From the NCBI GenBank assembly GCA_963798655.1, contig CAWCUH010000016.1, forward strand, positions 62,001 to 126,000: a stretch of 64,000 nt of DNA, written 5' to 3'. Numbering within the stretch: the stretch's first letter is position 1; each line of letters starts with the position of its first letter. The position numbers were made by a program, and so were the translations under genes. The notes below the pieces were generated by a model. The model made no database searches. It had not been told where the DNA came from and worked only from the letters and a program-made list of their open reading frames with translations. Positions 25,867 to 34,729 of the stretch are shown in pieces. Source of the DNA: CAVSMC01 sp963798655. GTDB lineage: Bacteria > Pseudomonadota > Gammaproteobacteria > Burkholderiales > Casimicrobiaceae.

Positions 25867-25958
25867 CTGCGCGAGCCGCGCAGTGCGTGCGGGGGAGATG
25901 TGCGTCACGCGGCTCTTGACGCGCGCCGCACGCTCGCGCAACGTGCGCGTTCGATGGG

Positions 25959-26954
25959 ATGGTGCACATGAACGACGACCCGCCGGCGATCTTCGCGCCG
26001 CTCGCTGGCCGCGTGTTCGCCGAGGCGGTCTGCGGCGCGCTCGGCGTCGTCTTGGCCGCGCACGACGAGCACGAGTTCGAGGACGGCGAGCACCGGTTGC
26101 GTCCGCGCGGCAGCGTGCGCGGCCGCGACGTCTACGTCGTGCAGTCGCTGCATGCCGACCCGCGGCGGAGCATCGACGAAAAGCTCGTGCGACTTCTGTT
26201 CTTCATCGGTGCGCTCAAGGACGCGGACGCCCGATCGGTCACCGCTGTCGTCCCGTATCTCGCCTACTCACGCAAGGATCGCAAGTCGCAGCCCGGCGAT
26301 CCCGTATCCACGCGCTACGTCGCCGCGATGCTCGAGTCGGTCGGCACCGACCGCGTGATGACGCTCGATGTGCACAACCTGGCGGCGTACCAGAACGCAT
26401 TTCGCTGTCGCACCGCGCATCTGGATGCGGCGCCGGTGCTGATCGAGCAGTTTGTTCCGCTGCTCGGCGATGATGCAGCGGGTGTGGTGTCGCCGGACGC
26501 CGGCGGCATCAAGCGCGCCGAGGCGTTTCGCCAGCGGCTCGCCGCGCGGCTCGGCCGCGACGTCGGCGCGGCATTCGTCGAGAAGCACCGTGCCGACGCC
26601 ATCGTGCGCGGCGGCGGCTTTGCCGGTGACGTCGCAGGCCGGGTCGCGATCATCGTCGATGATCTGATCAGCACGGGCACGACGATCGCGCGCGCGGCGC
26701 GCTCATGCCGGGACGCCGGCGCCACCCACGTCTGGGCCGCGGCATCGCACGGTGTTTTCACGGTGGCCGCGAACGCGACGCTCGGTGCGAGCGGCATCGA
26801 GCGCATCGTGGTCACCGACACGGTTCCACTTCCGGCCTTTGTCGACGCGCATCTCGCGGCGCGGGTTTCAACGGTGAGCGTGGCGCCACTTTTCGCGCAA
26901 GCGATCGGACGCATTCACCGCGGCGAGTCGACCGACGACCTCGGCGTGCTTTAA
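25959..26954 (+). CDS. Ribose-phosphate pyrophosphokinase (PRPP synthetase) paralogue
   Basis: Forms PRPP from ribose 5-phosphate and ATP. The motif PYLAYSRKDRKSQPGDPVST is the ATP/ribose region, TLDVHN and VVSPDAGGIKRA bind Mg-ATP, the flexible-loop Lys and Arg are in VEKHRAD, and VDDLISTGTT is the PRPP-binding loop. All catalytic elements seem intact in 331 residues. Sequence details (YSRKDRK instead of the usual YARQDRK) indicate a divergent second copy rather than housekeeping prs. It sits in the FNR-linked stress island. An ATG at 25968 is an alternative start. Its special role is unknown. Confidence 0.88.
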   Translation: MVHMNDDPPAIFAPLAGRVFAEAVCGALGVVLAAHDEHEFEDGEHRLRPRGSVRGRDVYVVQSLHADPRRSIDEKLVRLLFFIGALKDADARSVTAVVPYLAYSRKDRKSQPGDPVSTRYVAAMLESVGTDRVMTLDVHNLAAYQNAFRCRTAHLDAAPVLIEQFVPLLGDDAAGVVSPDAGGIKRAEAFRQRLAARLGRDVGAAFVEKHRADAIVRGGGFAGDVAGRVAIIVDDLISTGTTIARAARSCRDAGATHVWAAASHGVFTVAANATLGASGIERIVVTDTVPLPAFVDAHLAARVSTVSVAPLFAQAIGRIHRGESTDDLGVL

Positions 26955-27224
26955 GTCGCCGCGCGGCTCGTGCCGCCGGTCGCGTTGCGAGCATGGGGAT
27001 GGTGCGCTCGCACCATGCGCGTTCGCTTCACACGTCGCCGCCCGACATCGAACGCATTGAGGGTTTTGCGGTCTCTGCCGCTGAGTAGCCCGGCGCGCGT
27101 CGTCGATGCTGTCGATCGTGCCGGTGTATCCTCCGGCATCGTCCATCGATGTCGCGGCTGCCGGCGTTCGCGCGACGCATGCGTGTTCGCCCGCGCAAGA
27201 AATCCTGACGCGAAAGGTGCGAAC

Positions 27225-27467
27225 ATGAAAGCAAGAATTGCTGGTGCAAGGATGATGGCCGTGCTGGTTTGCGCGCTGCTCGGCGCATGCGCGGCGACGG
27301 GGTCGCGCGTGACGTCCGACGGAGGCATGTACAAGTCGATGGCGAACGGCCAGCAATGGTGGTGCAACAGCGCCGGCGGGTGCGACTGCACGATCGACGG
27401 CGTCAAGGCGACCTGCTCGCTGGTGCAGGCGTGCCTCAGCTCCGGCAACTGCAAGCTGGCGCCATAG
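27225..27467 (+). CDS. Small cysteine-rich lipoprotein
   Basis: An 80-residue predicted lipoprotein: a basic start, hydrophobic core and lipobox-like LGAC at about residues 20-23, then a short mature part rich in cysteine (WWCNSAGGCDCTIDG, TCSLVQAC, NCKLAP). The ATG at 27225 has an AAGG site before it. No family recognised; the even spread of cysteines suggests disulfides or metal binding in the envelope. Confidence 0.65.
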   Translation: MKARIAGARMMAVLVCALLGACAATGSRVTSDGGMYKSMANGQQWWCNSAGGCDCTIDGVKATCSLVQACLSSGNCKLAP

Positions 27468-27534
27468 CGGCGCGGCCGGGCGCCTCGGATGTCTCGCCGG
27501 GGCGCTCGTGCGGCGCGGCTGGAAAGGGAGTCGA

Positions 27535-28114
27535 ATGTTCCTGCAAGAGCCGGCGGACCGCCGAGGCGGCCGAATTCCTCGAAGCCGAGCGCGCCGCGAA
27601 CGGCTACGTGATGAATCTCGAGCGCGCCTGGGCATGGCGACCCGACGTCGCGCACGCGTTCATGGCGCTGCGCAAGCGGCTGATCGGCGGGTCGGCGCTC
27701 ACGCCGCGCGAGATCGCGCTGCTCGTATGCGCGACGGCGCGCACGCTCGGCGACTCGTACTGCTCGCTCGCATGGGGCAAGCGGCTGGCCGACCTCGCGG
27801 GTCCGAACCTCGCCGCCGCGGCGCTGCGCGGCGCCGAGCCGGCCGACATGACGCAGCGTGAGGCGGCGCTCGCCCGGTGGGCCGGGCACGTCGTGCGCGA
27901 TCCGAACGGCTGCCGCGCAGAGGACGTCGACGAGCTGCGCGCGGCCGGTTTGTCGGACAAGGAAATCCTCGAGGCGACGGTGCACGTCGCGCTGCGGCTC
28001 GCGTTCTCGACGGTGAACGACGCGCTCGGCGCGCGGCCCGATGCCGAGCTCGTCGCCGCCGCGCCCGCCGACGTGGCGGCCGCGGTGACGTACGGGCGGC
28101 CGCCGCTGCCATGA
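27535..28114 (+). pseudogene. Carboxymuconolactone decarboxylase/AhpD-like protein, frameshifted near its start
   Basis: The bulk of the protein (GYVMNLERAWAW, REIALLVCATARTLGDSYCS and the rest) is an AhpD/CMD-like alpha-helical protein of the peroxidase-related group. The CATAR...YC segment is the usual active-site area, with only the second cysteine typical. The natural beginning, ATG TTC CTG CAA GAG CCG (MFLQEP) at 27535, is one frame away from the rest. Dropping one G near 27556-27560 joins them. So the gene carries a one-base insertion, real or a sequencing error. Its stop overlaps the start of the aldolase gene. Confidence 0.7.
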
Positions 28115-28828
28115 GCGCGCTTGTCGCCGACCCCGATCTGCGCACGAAGCTCGCCGTCGCCAACCGGATTCTCTATGACCAGGGCGTCGTCGACGGCTTC
28201 GGTCATGTCAGCGTTCGCCACGACAAGTCGGCCGAGCATTTCCTGCTCGCGCGCAACATGGCGCCGGGGCTCGTGCGCGCCGTCGACATCCTCACGTTCG
28301 ACCTCGACGGCGCGCCGCTCGACGCCGACGGCCGCCGCGTGTATCTCGAGCGCTTCATCCACGGCGAGATCTACCGTGCGCGTTCGGACGTGCGGGCGAT
28401 CGTCCACAGTCATTCGCCGAGCGTCATCCCGTTTGGCGTGACGTCGGTGCCGCTGCGGCCGGTGTTCCACATGAGCGGCTTTCTCGGCGCGCGGCACGGC
28501 GCTGTTCGACATTCGCGCCGTCGCCGGCGATACCGACATGCTGGTGAGCGACAAGCGGCTCGGCGCCGCGCTCGCAGCGTCGCTCGGCACGCGCACGACG
28601 GTGCTGATGCGCGGGCACGGCTCGACGGTCGTCGGCGAGTCGATCGAGCAGGTCGTCTATCGCGCCGTTTACGCGGAAGTCAACGCGAGGCTGCAGCTGT
28701 CGGCGACGACGCTCGGCGACATCACGTTCCTGAACGAGCACGAGGCGACGCTCGCGTCGGCGCGCAACGACGGCCAGATCGGCCGCACGTGGGAGCTGTG
28801 GCGCTCGCGCGTCGGCGACGTCGGTTGA
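28111..28828 (+). pseudogene. Class II aldolase/adducin-family protein, frameshifted in the middle
   Basis: The N-terminal 125 residues (DGFGHVSVRHD, HGEIYRARSDVRAIVHSHSP) carry the class II aldolase fold, with the zinc-binding HSH. The rest (TTVLMRGHGSTVVGESIEQV and the C-terminal helices) continues in another frame. One extra base near 28488-28494, in the alternating GCGCGCGG, would restore FLGAG-ALFDIRAVAGDTDM. With the neighbouring gene likewise shifted, the operon may be inactive, or both are sequencing errors. The intact protein would act on a small sugar phosphate or hydroxy acid. Confidence 0.75.
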
Positions 28829-28837
28829 CGATTCGCG

Positions 28838-29803
28838 CTACTTCGCCGCGCGCGCGTAATACTTGAACAGCTCGTCCTGCTGCTGCTTCGTCAGCGGGGC
28901 CGGCAGGAACTTGAGGCTGGTCGCATCCGTCATCGCCTCGTCGAGCCCCGAGAGCCGGTCGAGCCGCAAATTTTCCCTGGGATAGAACTCGTCGCGCACG
29001 TGCTTCGCGAGCGCCTCGGGCACATTGACCCATCCGGCATACGACGTGATCGCCGCTGGATCCGAATACATCCAGTCGAGCGTTTCCTTGTACGCGGCGA
29101 GGTAGCGGTCGACGACGTCGCGCCGCTTCTCGACCGTCTGCAGGTTGGCGATCATCAGCCGCACCGTCTGGTTGCGAAAGGCCGGCACGTCGCTTTCGCG
29201 CGCGACGAGCCGGATCCGTCCTTCCTGCAGATCCTTGACGCCGAACGGCGGCGACGACCAGCCGATGTCGACCTGGCCCGACATCGTCTGCGTGAACGTC
29301 GATGCCGGGCTGCCGGTCGCGACCGGCTTCAGCGCGACACCGAACTCGCGGATGAACGCAAGCACCGCGAGGTTCGTCGACGAGCCGTTCGTCGAATAGG
29401 CGATCGTCTTGCCGGCGGCTTCCTTCAGCGACTTGATCGGCGACGCGGCGGGAACGTACCAGTACAGGTCGTCGGCGCCGGTGGTCGAGTTGGCGATCGC
29501 GCGCACCGGCGCGCCCTTCGCGAACGCGCCCATGACGCCCGCCGTGCCGACGCCGAGGCCGATGTCGACGCTGCCCGAGATCACCGCCTGCAGCGTTTCG
29601 CCCGCGCCCTGCGTGTACAGCATCTCGAGAACGATGCCGTGCTTTCTGAAGATGCCCGCTTTCTGGCCAAGCTCGGGCGGCGAGTTCTCCCAGTTGCCGC
29701 GCTGTCCGATCGCGAGCCGCAACGTGTCCTCGGCGCTCGCCGCGCCGCATGTGAGGGCTGCGATCGCGACGATGATTGCGCACAGCGATGCGCGTGCCTT
29801 CAT
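28838..29803 (-). CDS. NitT/TauT-family ABC transporter substrate-binding protein
   Basis: Periplasmic binding protein (321 residues) of the SsuA/TauA/NMT1-like class. The signal peptide LCAIIVAIAALTCGAASA is followed by the family pattern: LGQKAGIFRKHGIVLEM, GSVDIGLGVGTA and GKTIAYSTNGSSTN. The ATG at 29803 has a GGAG site eight bases before it. The frame stays open upstream through the truncated transposase to 30184, so a fused product is conceivable, but the signal peptide argues for the internal start. No permease or ATPase adjoins it; the nearest of this family is at 3-1657. Confidence 0.88.
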   Translation of the reverse strand: MKARASLCAIIVAIAALTCGAASAEDTLRLAIGQRGNWENSPPELGQKAGIFRKHGIVLEMLYTQGAGETLQAVISGSVDIGLGVGTAGVMGAFAKGAPVRAIANSTTGADDLYWYVPAASPIKSLKEAAGKTIAYSTNGSSTNLAVLAFIREFGVALKPVATGSPASTFTQTMSGQVDIGWSSPPFGVKDLQEGRIRLVARESDVPAFRNQTVRLMIANLQTVEKRRDVVDRYLAAYKETLDWMYSDPAAITSYAGWVNVPEALAKHVRDEFYPRENLRLDRLSGLDEAMTDATSLKFLPAPLTKQQQDELFKYYARAAK

Positions 29804-29866
29804 CGATGATCTCCGTCGAAGCCGCGGCATCGGATGCGCCGCGCGGCCCTGCAGTACACCGAAAGA

Positions 29867-30166
29867 AGGATGCACCTTGACCGCGGTACTGTCCAAAGCC
29901 ACGGCTTCGATCTTGATGCGGACGATCTGATCGTGCTGCAACTGCGCGAACACACGATCCAATACGCCGCTCTTGGACCAGCGATTCATTCGCGTGTAGA
30001 TCGTGTGCCAGTTGCCGAACCGCTTGGGCAGCCCGCGCCATTTGCAGCCCTGCTCGGCCACGTACAAGATCGCGTTCAACACTCGCAAATTGGACAGGCT
30101 CACGTTGCCGCGCTGAGTCGGAAGGCAGTGCTCGATCAGGCGGTACTGCGCTTCGGTGATCTCCAT
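29867..30166 (-). pseudogene. IS5-family transposase, N-terminal fragment
   Basis: The first 100 residues of an IS5-family transposase (DUF4096 part): EITEAQYRLIEHCLPTQRG, GCKWRGLPKRFGNWHTIYTR, and up to ALDSTAVKVHP, after which similarity stops abruptly. The catalytic DDE portion is missing, so it is not active. The surviving frame runs directly into the binding-protein gene. Confidence 0.85.
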
Positions 30167-30210
30167 CGACGCAGTATCGCACAAGCATGACCATTAGTGT
30201 TAACACGCCC
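29867..30210 (-). mobile_element. Truncated IS5-family insertion sequence
   Basis: The left end of an IS5-family element: terminal GGGCGTGTTAACAC on the minus strand from 30210, a 5' leader and the transposase fragment, cut off near 29867. The other end and its inverted repeat are absent. The flanking TA at 30211-30212 fits a TA target for the IS427-like group. Boundaries are by eye. Confidence 0.75.
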
Positions 30211-31007
30211 TAGCTGATTGCGGCGAGCGTCGACGCGACGAGCGTCGCCCCCCAGGCAACGAGCGCGACACCGGCGTAGCGAGCGATCCGATCACCGTGC
30301 GGCAGCACCTTCTCGGCCACGACGAACGCGGTGATCACGACGATCCACGCGAGATTCATGACGCCGACGACGAACAGCACGGCCATCAGCAGCCAGCAGC
30401 ACCCGGTGCACAGCGCGCCGTGATGGACGCCCATCGCGAAGGCGCCGGCCGCGCCGGTGCGCCACTCGTTCAGCAGGAACGCGAACGGCGATCGGCAGCG
30501 GCGCAGGCACGCATGCTTGAGCGGCGTCCACTGGTAGACGCCGGCCGCGATCAGCACTGCTGCGCCGAGCGCGGAGCTCGTCGTCTGCATCGCGGGCGAG
30601 ATCAGAGCCGTCTCGTGCAGCGCCCACTGCAGCAGCGTCGCGAGCACGCTGAACAGCGTCCACGCGCCGACGTAGCCGGCGACGAACAGCGTCGTGTTCA
30701 GCACCGGTAGCGCGGAGCACTCGCGCGACGCGACGACGCGCCGGTACAGCAGCACGACGGGCATCGCCGATGGCAGCATCATCGCGACCATCATGATCGC
30801 CCACATGACGAACACGAGTCCGACGTCGCGCGCGCTCCACGGGCCCAGGCTCGGCATCGCCATTTCGACGACGTCCATGTGCGCCATCGACCAGCCCTCG
30901 TACAGCAGCCATGCCCAACCCGCCGCGGCGAGCAGCGCGACGGCGGCAACGACGATCGCCTTGTCGCGGGCCGGCAGCGCGGCAATCGATTCATCGGTCG
31001 GCATCAT
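30210..31007 (-). CDS. DUF2182 predicted metal-binding integral membrane protein
   Basis: A 265-residue, seven-helix membrane protein of the DUF2182 family. Diagnostic segments are MWAIMMVAMMLPSAMP (Met-rich helix), YQWTPLKHACLRRCRSPF and GVHHGALCTGCCWLLM, whose His, Cys and Met residues are thought to bind metal. Divergent from a DUF1326 gene, its usual partner. The ATG at 31007 is chosen over an upstream in-frame start. Its stop codon lies exactly at the insertion-sequence junction, so the C terminus may be altered. Confidence 0.9.
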   Translation of the reverse strand: MMPTDESIAALPARDKAIVVAAVALLAAAGWAWLLYEGWSMAHMDVVEMAMPSLGPWSARDVGLVFVMWAIMMVAMMLPSAMPVVLLYRRVVASRECSALPVLNTTLFVAGYVGAWTLFSVLATLLQWALHETALISPAMQTTSSALGAAVLIAAGVYQWTPLKHACLRRCRSPFAFLLNEWRTGAAGAFAMGVHHGALCTGCCWLLMAVLFVVGVMNLAWIVVITAFVVAEKVLPHGDRIARYAGVALVAWGATLVASTLAAIS

Positions 31008-31118
31008 GGGTGTTACGCGTGGCGAGCGTGCGGCGCGAACGGCGATTCTACGACTTCCCAAATCCGCCGCGGCCGGCTCATAATCATCGATCGTTCACCG
31101 ACCCCGCGGAGGTAAACC

Positions 31119-31751
31119 ATGGCGAGCGATACGCGCTGGCAGCTCTCTGGCGACTACTTCGAGAATTGCAACTGCGACGTGGTGTGCCCGTGCCTCGTGT
31201 CGACGAGCGCACCCTTGACGTCGCGGCCCACGCAGGGCACGTGCGATGTCGCGCTGATCATCCACATCGAGCGCGGCCGCTACGGAAGCGTCGCGCTCGA
31301 CGGACTCAACGCCGCGGTCATTGCGCACACGCCCGGACCGATGGGCAACGGCAACTGGACGGTCGCTGCCTACGTCGACGAGCGCGCGAGCGACGAGCAG
31401 ACCGGCGCGCTCGCGGCGATCCTCGGCGGCGGTGCGGGGGGCCCGATGGCGGCGTTCGCGCCGCTGATCGCGACCAATCTCGGCGCGAAGAAAGTGCGCA
31501 TCGATTATCGCGTCGACGGCAAGAAGCGCGCGGTCGAGATTCCCGGGATCATGCACATGGCCGTTCGTCCGCTGCCGACGCTGCGCGGCGAGAACGAGGA
31601 GATCTGGGCGTCGGTCGGGCATCCGTTCGCGCCGGACAAGCTCGCGCTCGCCGTCGGCGAAGCGGGCAGCACGTTCAGCGATCACGGCTTTCGCTGGGAC
31701 AACTCCGGGCGCAACGGCCACTACGCGCCGATCAACTGGTCGAACGCGTAG
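31119..31751 (+). CDS. DUF1326 family protein
   Basis: A 210-residue DUF1326 protein, recognisable from the start WQLSGDYFENCNCDVVCPCL with its cluster of cysteines, suggesting metal binding, and the closing segment FRWDNSGRNGHYAPINWS. Function is unknown. A GGAGGTAAACC ribosome site and a CATAAT -10-like box (31079-31084) precede it. It is divergent from DUF2182; the two families are commonly neighbours and may form a metal-handling pair. Confidence 0.9.
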   Translation: MASDTRWQLSGDYFENCNCDVVCPCLVSTSAPLTSRPTQGTCDVALIIHIERGRYGSVALDGLNAAVIAHTPGPMGNGNWTVAAYVDERASDEQTGALAAILGGGAGGPMAAFAPLIATNLGAKKVRIDYRVDGKKRAVEIPGIMHMAVRPLPTLRGENEEIWASVGHPFAPDKLALAVGEAGSTFSDHGFRWDNSGRNGHYAPINWSNA

Positions 31752-31998
31752 GCGCGGCTCGCCGTCCGATCGCCGCGAGAAACATGCGGCGCGCTCCGGG
31801 CGCGCCGATGAGGCTCGGCTCGATCGTGTTGTAGGCGAGCCGCGACGCGTCGCCGCGCTCGAAGGCGCGTTTGGACGGCGTCACGCCGCCGCCCGGTTCC
31901 GCGGAACTTTAGCCGCACGCGTGTCGTCCCTCTGGGAGACGACACTGCCTGGGCGTCGTCTTGCGCAAAAAGCCGGCAACAATTGCATCCCGGGGAGC

Positions 31999-32241
31999 AT
32001 GTCCGTGAAGAGAATCCACGTATCGTTGCTCGAGCTCGCATTCATCGCCGCGACGCGCGGCGTCGGTGGCGCCGGCGTCGGATTGCTCGTGGCGGACCTG
32101 CTGCCGCGCCGCCATCGCCGAACGATCGGCTGGACGCTCCTCACGATCGGCGCGCTGACGACGGTGCCGATCGCATTCGAGGTGCTGTCGCGCAGCGGGC
32201 CGCGGCAGGTCGCGCTCGGCGCGATGCGAACGCCGCGATGA
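31999..32241 (+). CDS. Small two-helix membrane protein
   Basis: An 80-residue protein with two predicted membrane helices (LAFIAATRGVGGAGVGLLVA and GWTLLTIGALTTVPIAFEVL) separated by a basic loop. Conserved small proteins of this type accompany BON-domain and stress genes; the function is unknown. A GTG at 32005 is better placed after the GGGGAG site than the ATG at 31999. Its end overlaps the BON gene by four bases (ATGA). Confidence 0.7.
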   Translation: MSVKRIHVSLLELAFIAATRGVGGAGVGLLVADLLPRRHRRTIGWTLLTIGALTTVPIAFEVLSRSGPRQVALGAMRTPR

Positions 32242-33002
32242 GCGCGACGACGGGGGCCGCAGGCGGCGGCGACACGCACGCCCACGACGACGTCGTCAAG
32301 CGCGTGCGTGCGGCGCTCGAGAGCGAGCGACGCGTGAATCTGCACCGTCATCCGGTGAAAATATCGATCACCGACGACGCGCTCGAGCTCGACGGCGAGG
32401 TCGACGGCGTCGCGGCGAAGAAGATCGCGGTGGGGATCGCAAACAGCATCTCCCGGCAGCGCGTCGTCGACCGGCTGCGCGTCGCCGTGCCGGAGCGGCG
32501 CGGCGACGGCGCGATCAGGACGTCGCTCGCCGCGCTGCTGATGGCCGAGACCGAGCTTCGCGGCTGCACGATTCGCGCACGCACGAAGGGCCGGCTCGTC
32601 ACGCTGCACCAGACGACCGGCGAGCCGAGCGGCGAGATCGAGATCGGCGTCGACGACGGCGTCATCACGCTCGAAGGCCGCGTGATCAGCCTGTCGCACA
32701 AGCGGCTTGCAGGAGTGATCGGGTGGTGGACGCCCGGCTGCCGCGACGTCGTCAACGCGCTGGAGGTGGTCCCCGCCGAGGAGGACAACGACGCCGAGGT
32801 CGTCGAGGCGCTCGGCATCGTGCTCGAAGCCGACCCGATGATCGACAGCGGCCGGGTGGCGGCGAACTGCCGCGACCGCGTCGTGACGCTGGATGGTTTC
32901 GTGCCGACCGACGAGGAGCGCCGCCGCGCCGAGGATGACGCATGGGCGCTGTTCGATGTGGCCGACGTCGTCAATCGGATCGGCGTCGGCGCTGCCGGCT
33001 GA
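32238..33002 (+). CDS. BON-domain protein
   Basis: A 254-residue protein without a signal peptide, containing about three BON-like repeats (alpha-beta modules such as KRVRAALESERRVN, then ITDDALELDGEV, and later VVEALGIVLEADPMI, VVTLDGFV). BON domains bind phospholipid or act as interaction modules in stress and envelope proteins. Translationally coupled to the small membrane protein before it, so the pair may work together at the inner membrane. Confidence 0.82.
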   Translation: MSATTGAAGGGDTHAHDDVVKRVRAALESERRVNLHRHPVKISITDDALELDGEVDGVAAKKIAVGIANSISRQRVVDRLRVAVPERRGDGAIRTSLAALLMAETELRGCTIRARTKGRLVTLHQTTGEPSGEIEIGVDDGVITLEGRVISLSHKRLAGVIGWWTPGCRDVVNALEVVPAEEDNDAEVVEALGIVLEADPMIDSGRVAANCRDRVVTLDGFVPTDEERRRAEDDAWALFDVADVVNRIGVGAAG

Positions 33003-33178
33003 CGTCTGCAGGGCCGCGGCGGCCGCCATGCATCGGCGCGACGCCGCAGATCGACGGCCATCAGCTGCATCGGGCGGCACCACTCGCCAGCGCGCAGCGC
33101 GGTGCCGCGTGCGAGGGACGTCGCAGTAGAATCGCGCCTTCGTCTCATTTGCGGCATTCGTTCGAAAGGGGGTCCCGC

Positions 33179-34609
33179 GTGAAGGCAACGCGCATCTCGC
33201 TCGTGTTCGTCGTGCTCGCGGCTCTGCTCGCGATCGTTTCGTGCGGCAAGACCGAAGCGCCTCCGCCGCCGGCGCAGACAGCGGCGCCGGCGCCGCCGCC
33301 TCCGCCCGCCGTCGACGCGCAGATGAAGCGGCTCGCCGGCGAGGTGTACGTCTACGCGTACCCGATGGTGCTGATGGACGTCACGCGTGAGGTGCAGGTG
33401 GCGAAAGCGCCGGTCGACACGTTCGTGCACCGGCACGTCGCCGACGCGACCACGAGCGAAGCGGAACCGAATTCCGACTTCGTCTATTCGCAGGCGTGGC
33501 TCGACCTGTCGAAGGGTCCCGTCGTCGTGTCGGTGCCCGATACGAAGGGCCGCTACTACCTGATCGCGATGCTCGACGCGTGGACCAATGTTGCCGCGTC
33601 GATCGGCAAGCGCACGACGGGCACGGAGAAAGGCGATTTCGCGATCGTCGGGCCCCACTGGAAGGGAACGCTGCCGGGCGGCGTGTCCGAGATTCGCGCG
33701 CCGAGCGAAATGGCGTGGCTGCTCGGCCGCACGCGAACGAGCGGACGCTCCGACGACGCCGCGGCGACGCGCGTTGCCGAGCAGTTCCACATCGTGCCGC
33801 TCGCGCACTTTGGAAAGCGAGCGCCGAAACGGCCGGCCGCCGCCCGAGCCGCGCATGGTGCTGCCGACGTGAAGGGCGAGCCGCGCGACGTCGTCGCGAA
33901 CATGGACGCGACGACCTTCTTCACGCGCTTCGCCGCGCTCCTTCCCGGCAATCCCCCGGCCAAGGAAGATGCGCCGATCGTCGAGCGCATGAAGAAGCTC
34001 GGCATCGTCGCCGGCCAGCCGTTCGACGCGTCGAAGCTCTCGCCGCTGCAGGCAACGAGCGTCGCCGAAGGCATCAAGTCGGCGAGCGATGCGATCGCAA
34101 AGGCGGGCCAGGGCACCGGCAGCGCCGACGTGCGCAACGGCTGGGCCGGCGACATCGCGCTCGGCCGCTGGGGCGTCGATTACGGCAAGCGCGCCGTGTC
34201 GGCATGGCGCGGGCTCGGCGTGAACGCGCCGGAAGACGCGATCTTCGTGTCGGCGCGCTTCGATGCGGGCGGTCGCAAGCTCGACGGCGCCAATCGGTAC
34301 GTGCTGCACTTCGATCGCGGCAACGTTCCGCCCGCCGACGGGTTCTGGTCGATCGCCCTGTACGACGACGCGCAGCACTTCGTCGCCAACCGCATCAACC
34401 GTCATCAGCTGCAAGACGACGACCTGAAGCCGAACGCCGACGGCTCGGTCGATATCTACATCCAGAACGCCGAGCCGCCGGCCGACAAGCAATCGAACTG
34501 GCTACCCGCGCCGAAGGCAGGCTTCAACATCCTGCTGCGAATCTACGCACCGAGGCAGGACGTGCTCGACGGTCGATGGGTGCCGGCGGGCATCAAGTCG
34601 CTGGCGTAA
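33179..34609 (+). CDS. DUF1254/DUF1214 lipoprotein
   Basis: A 476-residue protein combining DUF1254 (VYAYPMVLMDVTREVQ, AEPNSDFVYSQAWLDLSKGP) and DUF1214 (DGFWSIALYDDAQHFVANRI, QSNWLPAP). The N terminus is a lipoprotein signal (SLVFVVLAALLAIVSC) followed by a Pro/Ala linker, so it should be anchored in the envelope. A GTG at 33179 with an AAGGGGG site seven bases upstream is the most likely start. The biochemical role of the family is unclear. One part (residues 210-235) is unusually Arg/Ala-rich. Confidence 0.87.
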   Translation: MKATRISLVFVVLAALLAIVSCGKTEAPPPPAQTAAPAPPPPPAVDAQMKRLAGEVYVYAYPMVLMDVTREVQVAKAPVDTFVHRHVADATTSEAEPNSDFVYSQAWLDLSKGPVVVSVPDTKGRYYLIAMLDAWTNVAASIGKRTTGTEKGDFAIVGPHWKGTLPGGVSEIRAPSEMAWLLGRTRTSGRSDDAAATRVAEQFHIVPLAHFGKRAPKRPAAARAAHGAADVKGEPRDVVANMDATTFFTRFAALLPGNPPAKEDAPIVERMKKLGIVAGQPFDASKLSPLQATSVAEGIKSASDAIAKAGQGTGSADVRNGWAGDIALGRWGVDYGKRAVSAWRGLGVNAPEDAIFVSARFDAGGRKLDGANRYVLHFDRGNVPPADGFWSIALYDDAQHFVANRINRHQLQDDDLKPNADGSVDIYIQNAEPPADKQSNWLPAPKAGFNILLRIYAPRQDVLDGRWVPAGIKSLA

Positions 34610-34729
34610 CAACTCGAACGCAAACCGCGATTGGCGCGACTCTTGCGACGATCATGTACTTTAGACCTGGCGCTCGCTATGCGCGGTCGGTGACGATCGC
34701 GCCCGGCGGCCGGCAAAGGCGACACTTCG

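Noticed and set aside
28838..30184. A single 448-residue transposase-binding protein fusion as the real gene product
   Set aside because: The binding protein has its own ribosome site and signal peptide at 29803; a fusion would bury the signal sequence.
33800..33890. Possible pair of compensating frameshifts in the Arg/Ala-rich part of the DUF1254 protein
   Set aside because: Neither alternative frame gives clearly better family sequence, so there is not enough to claim it.
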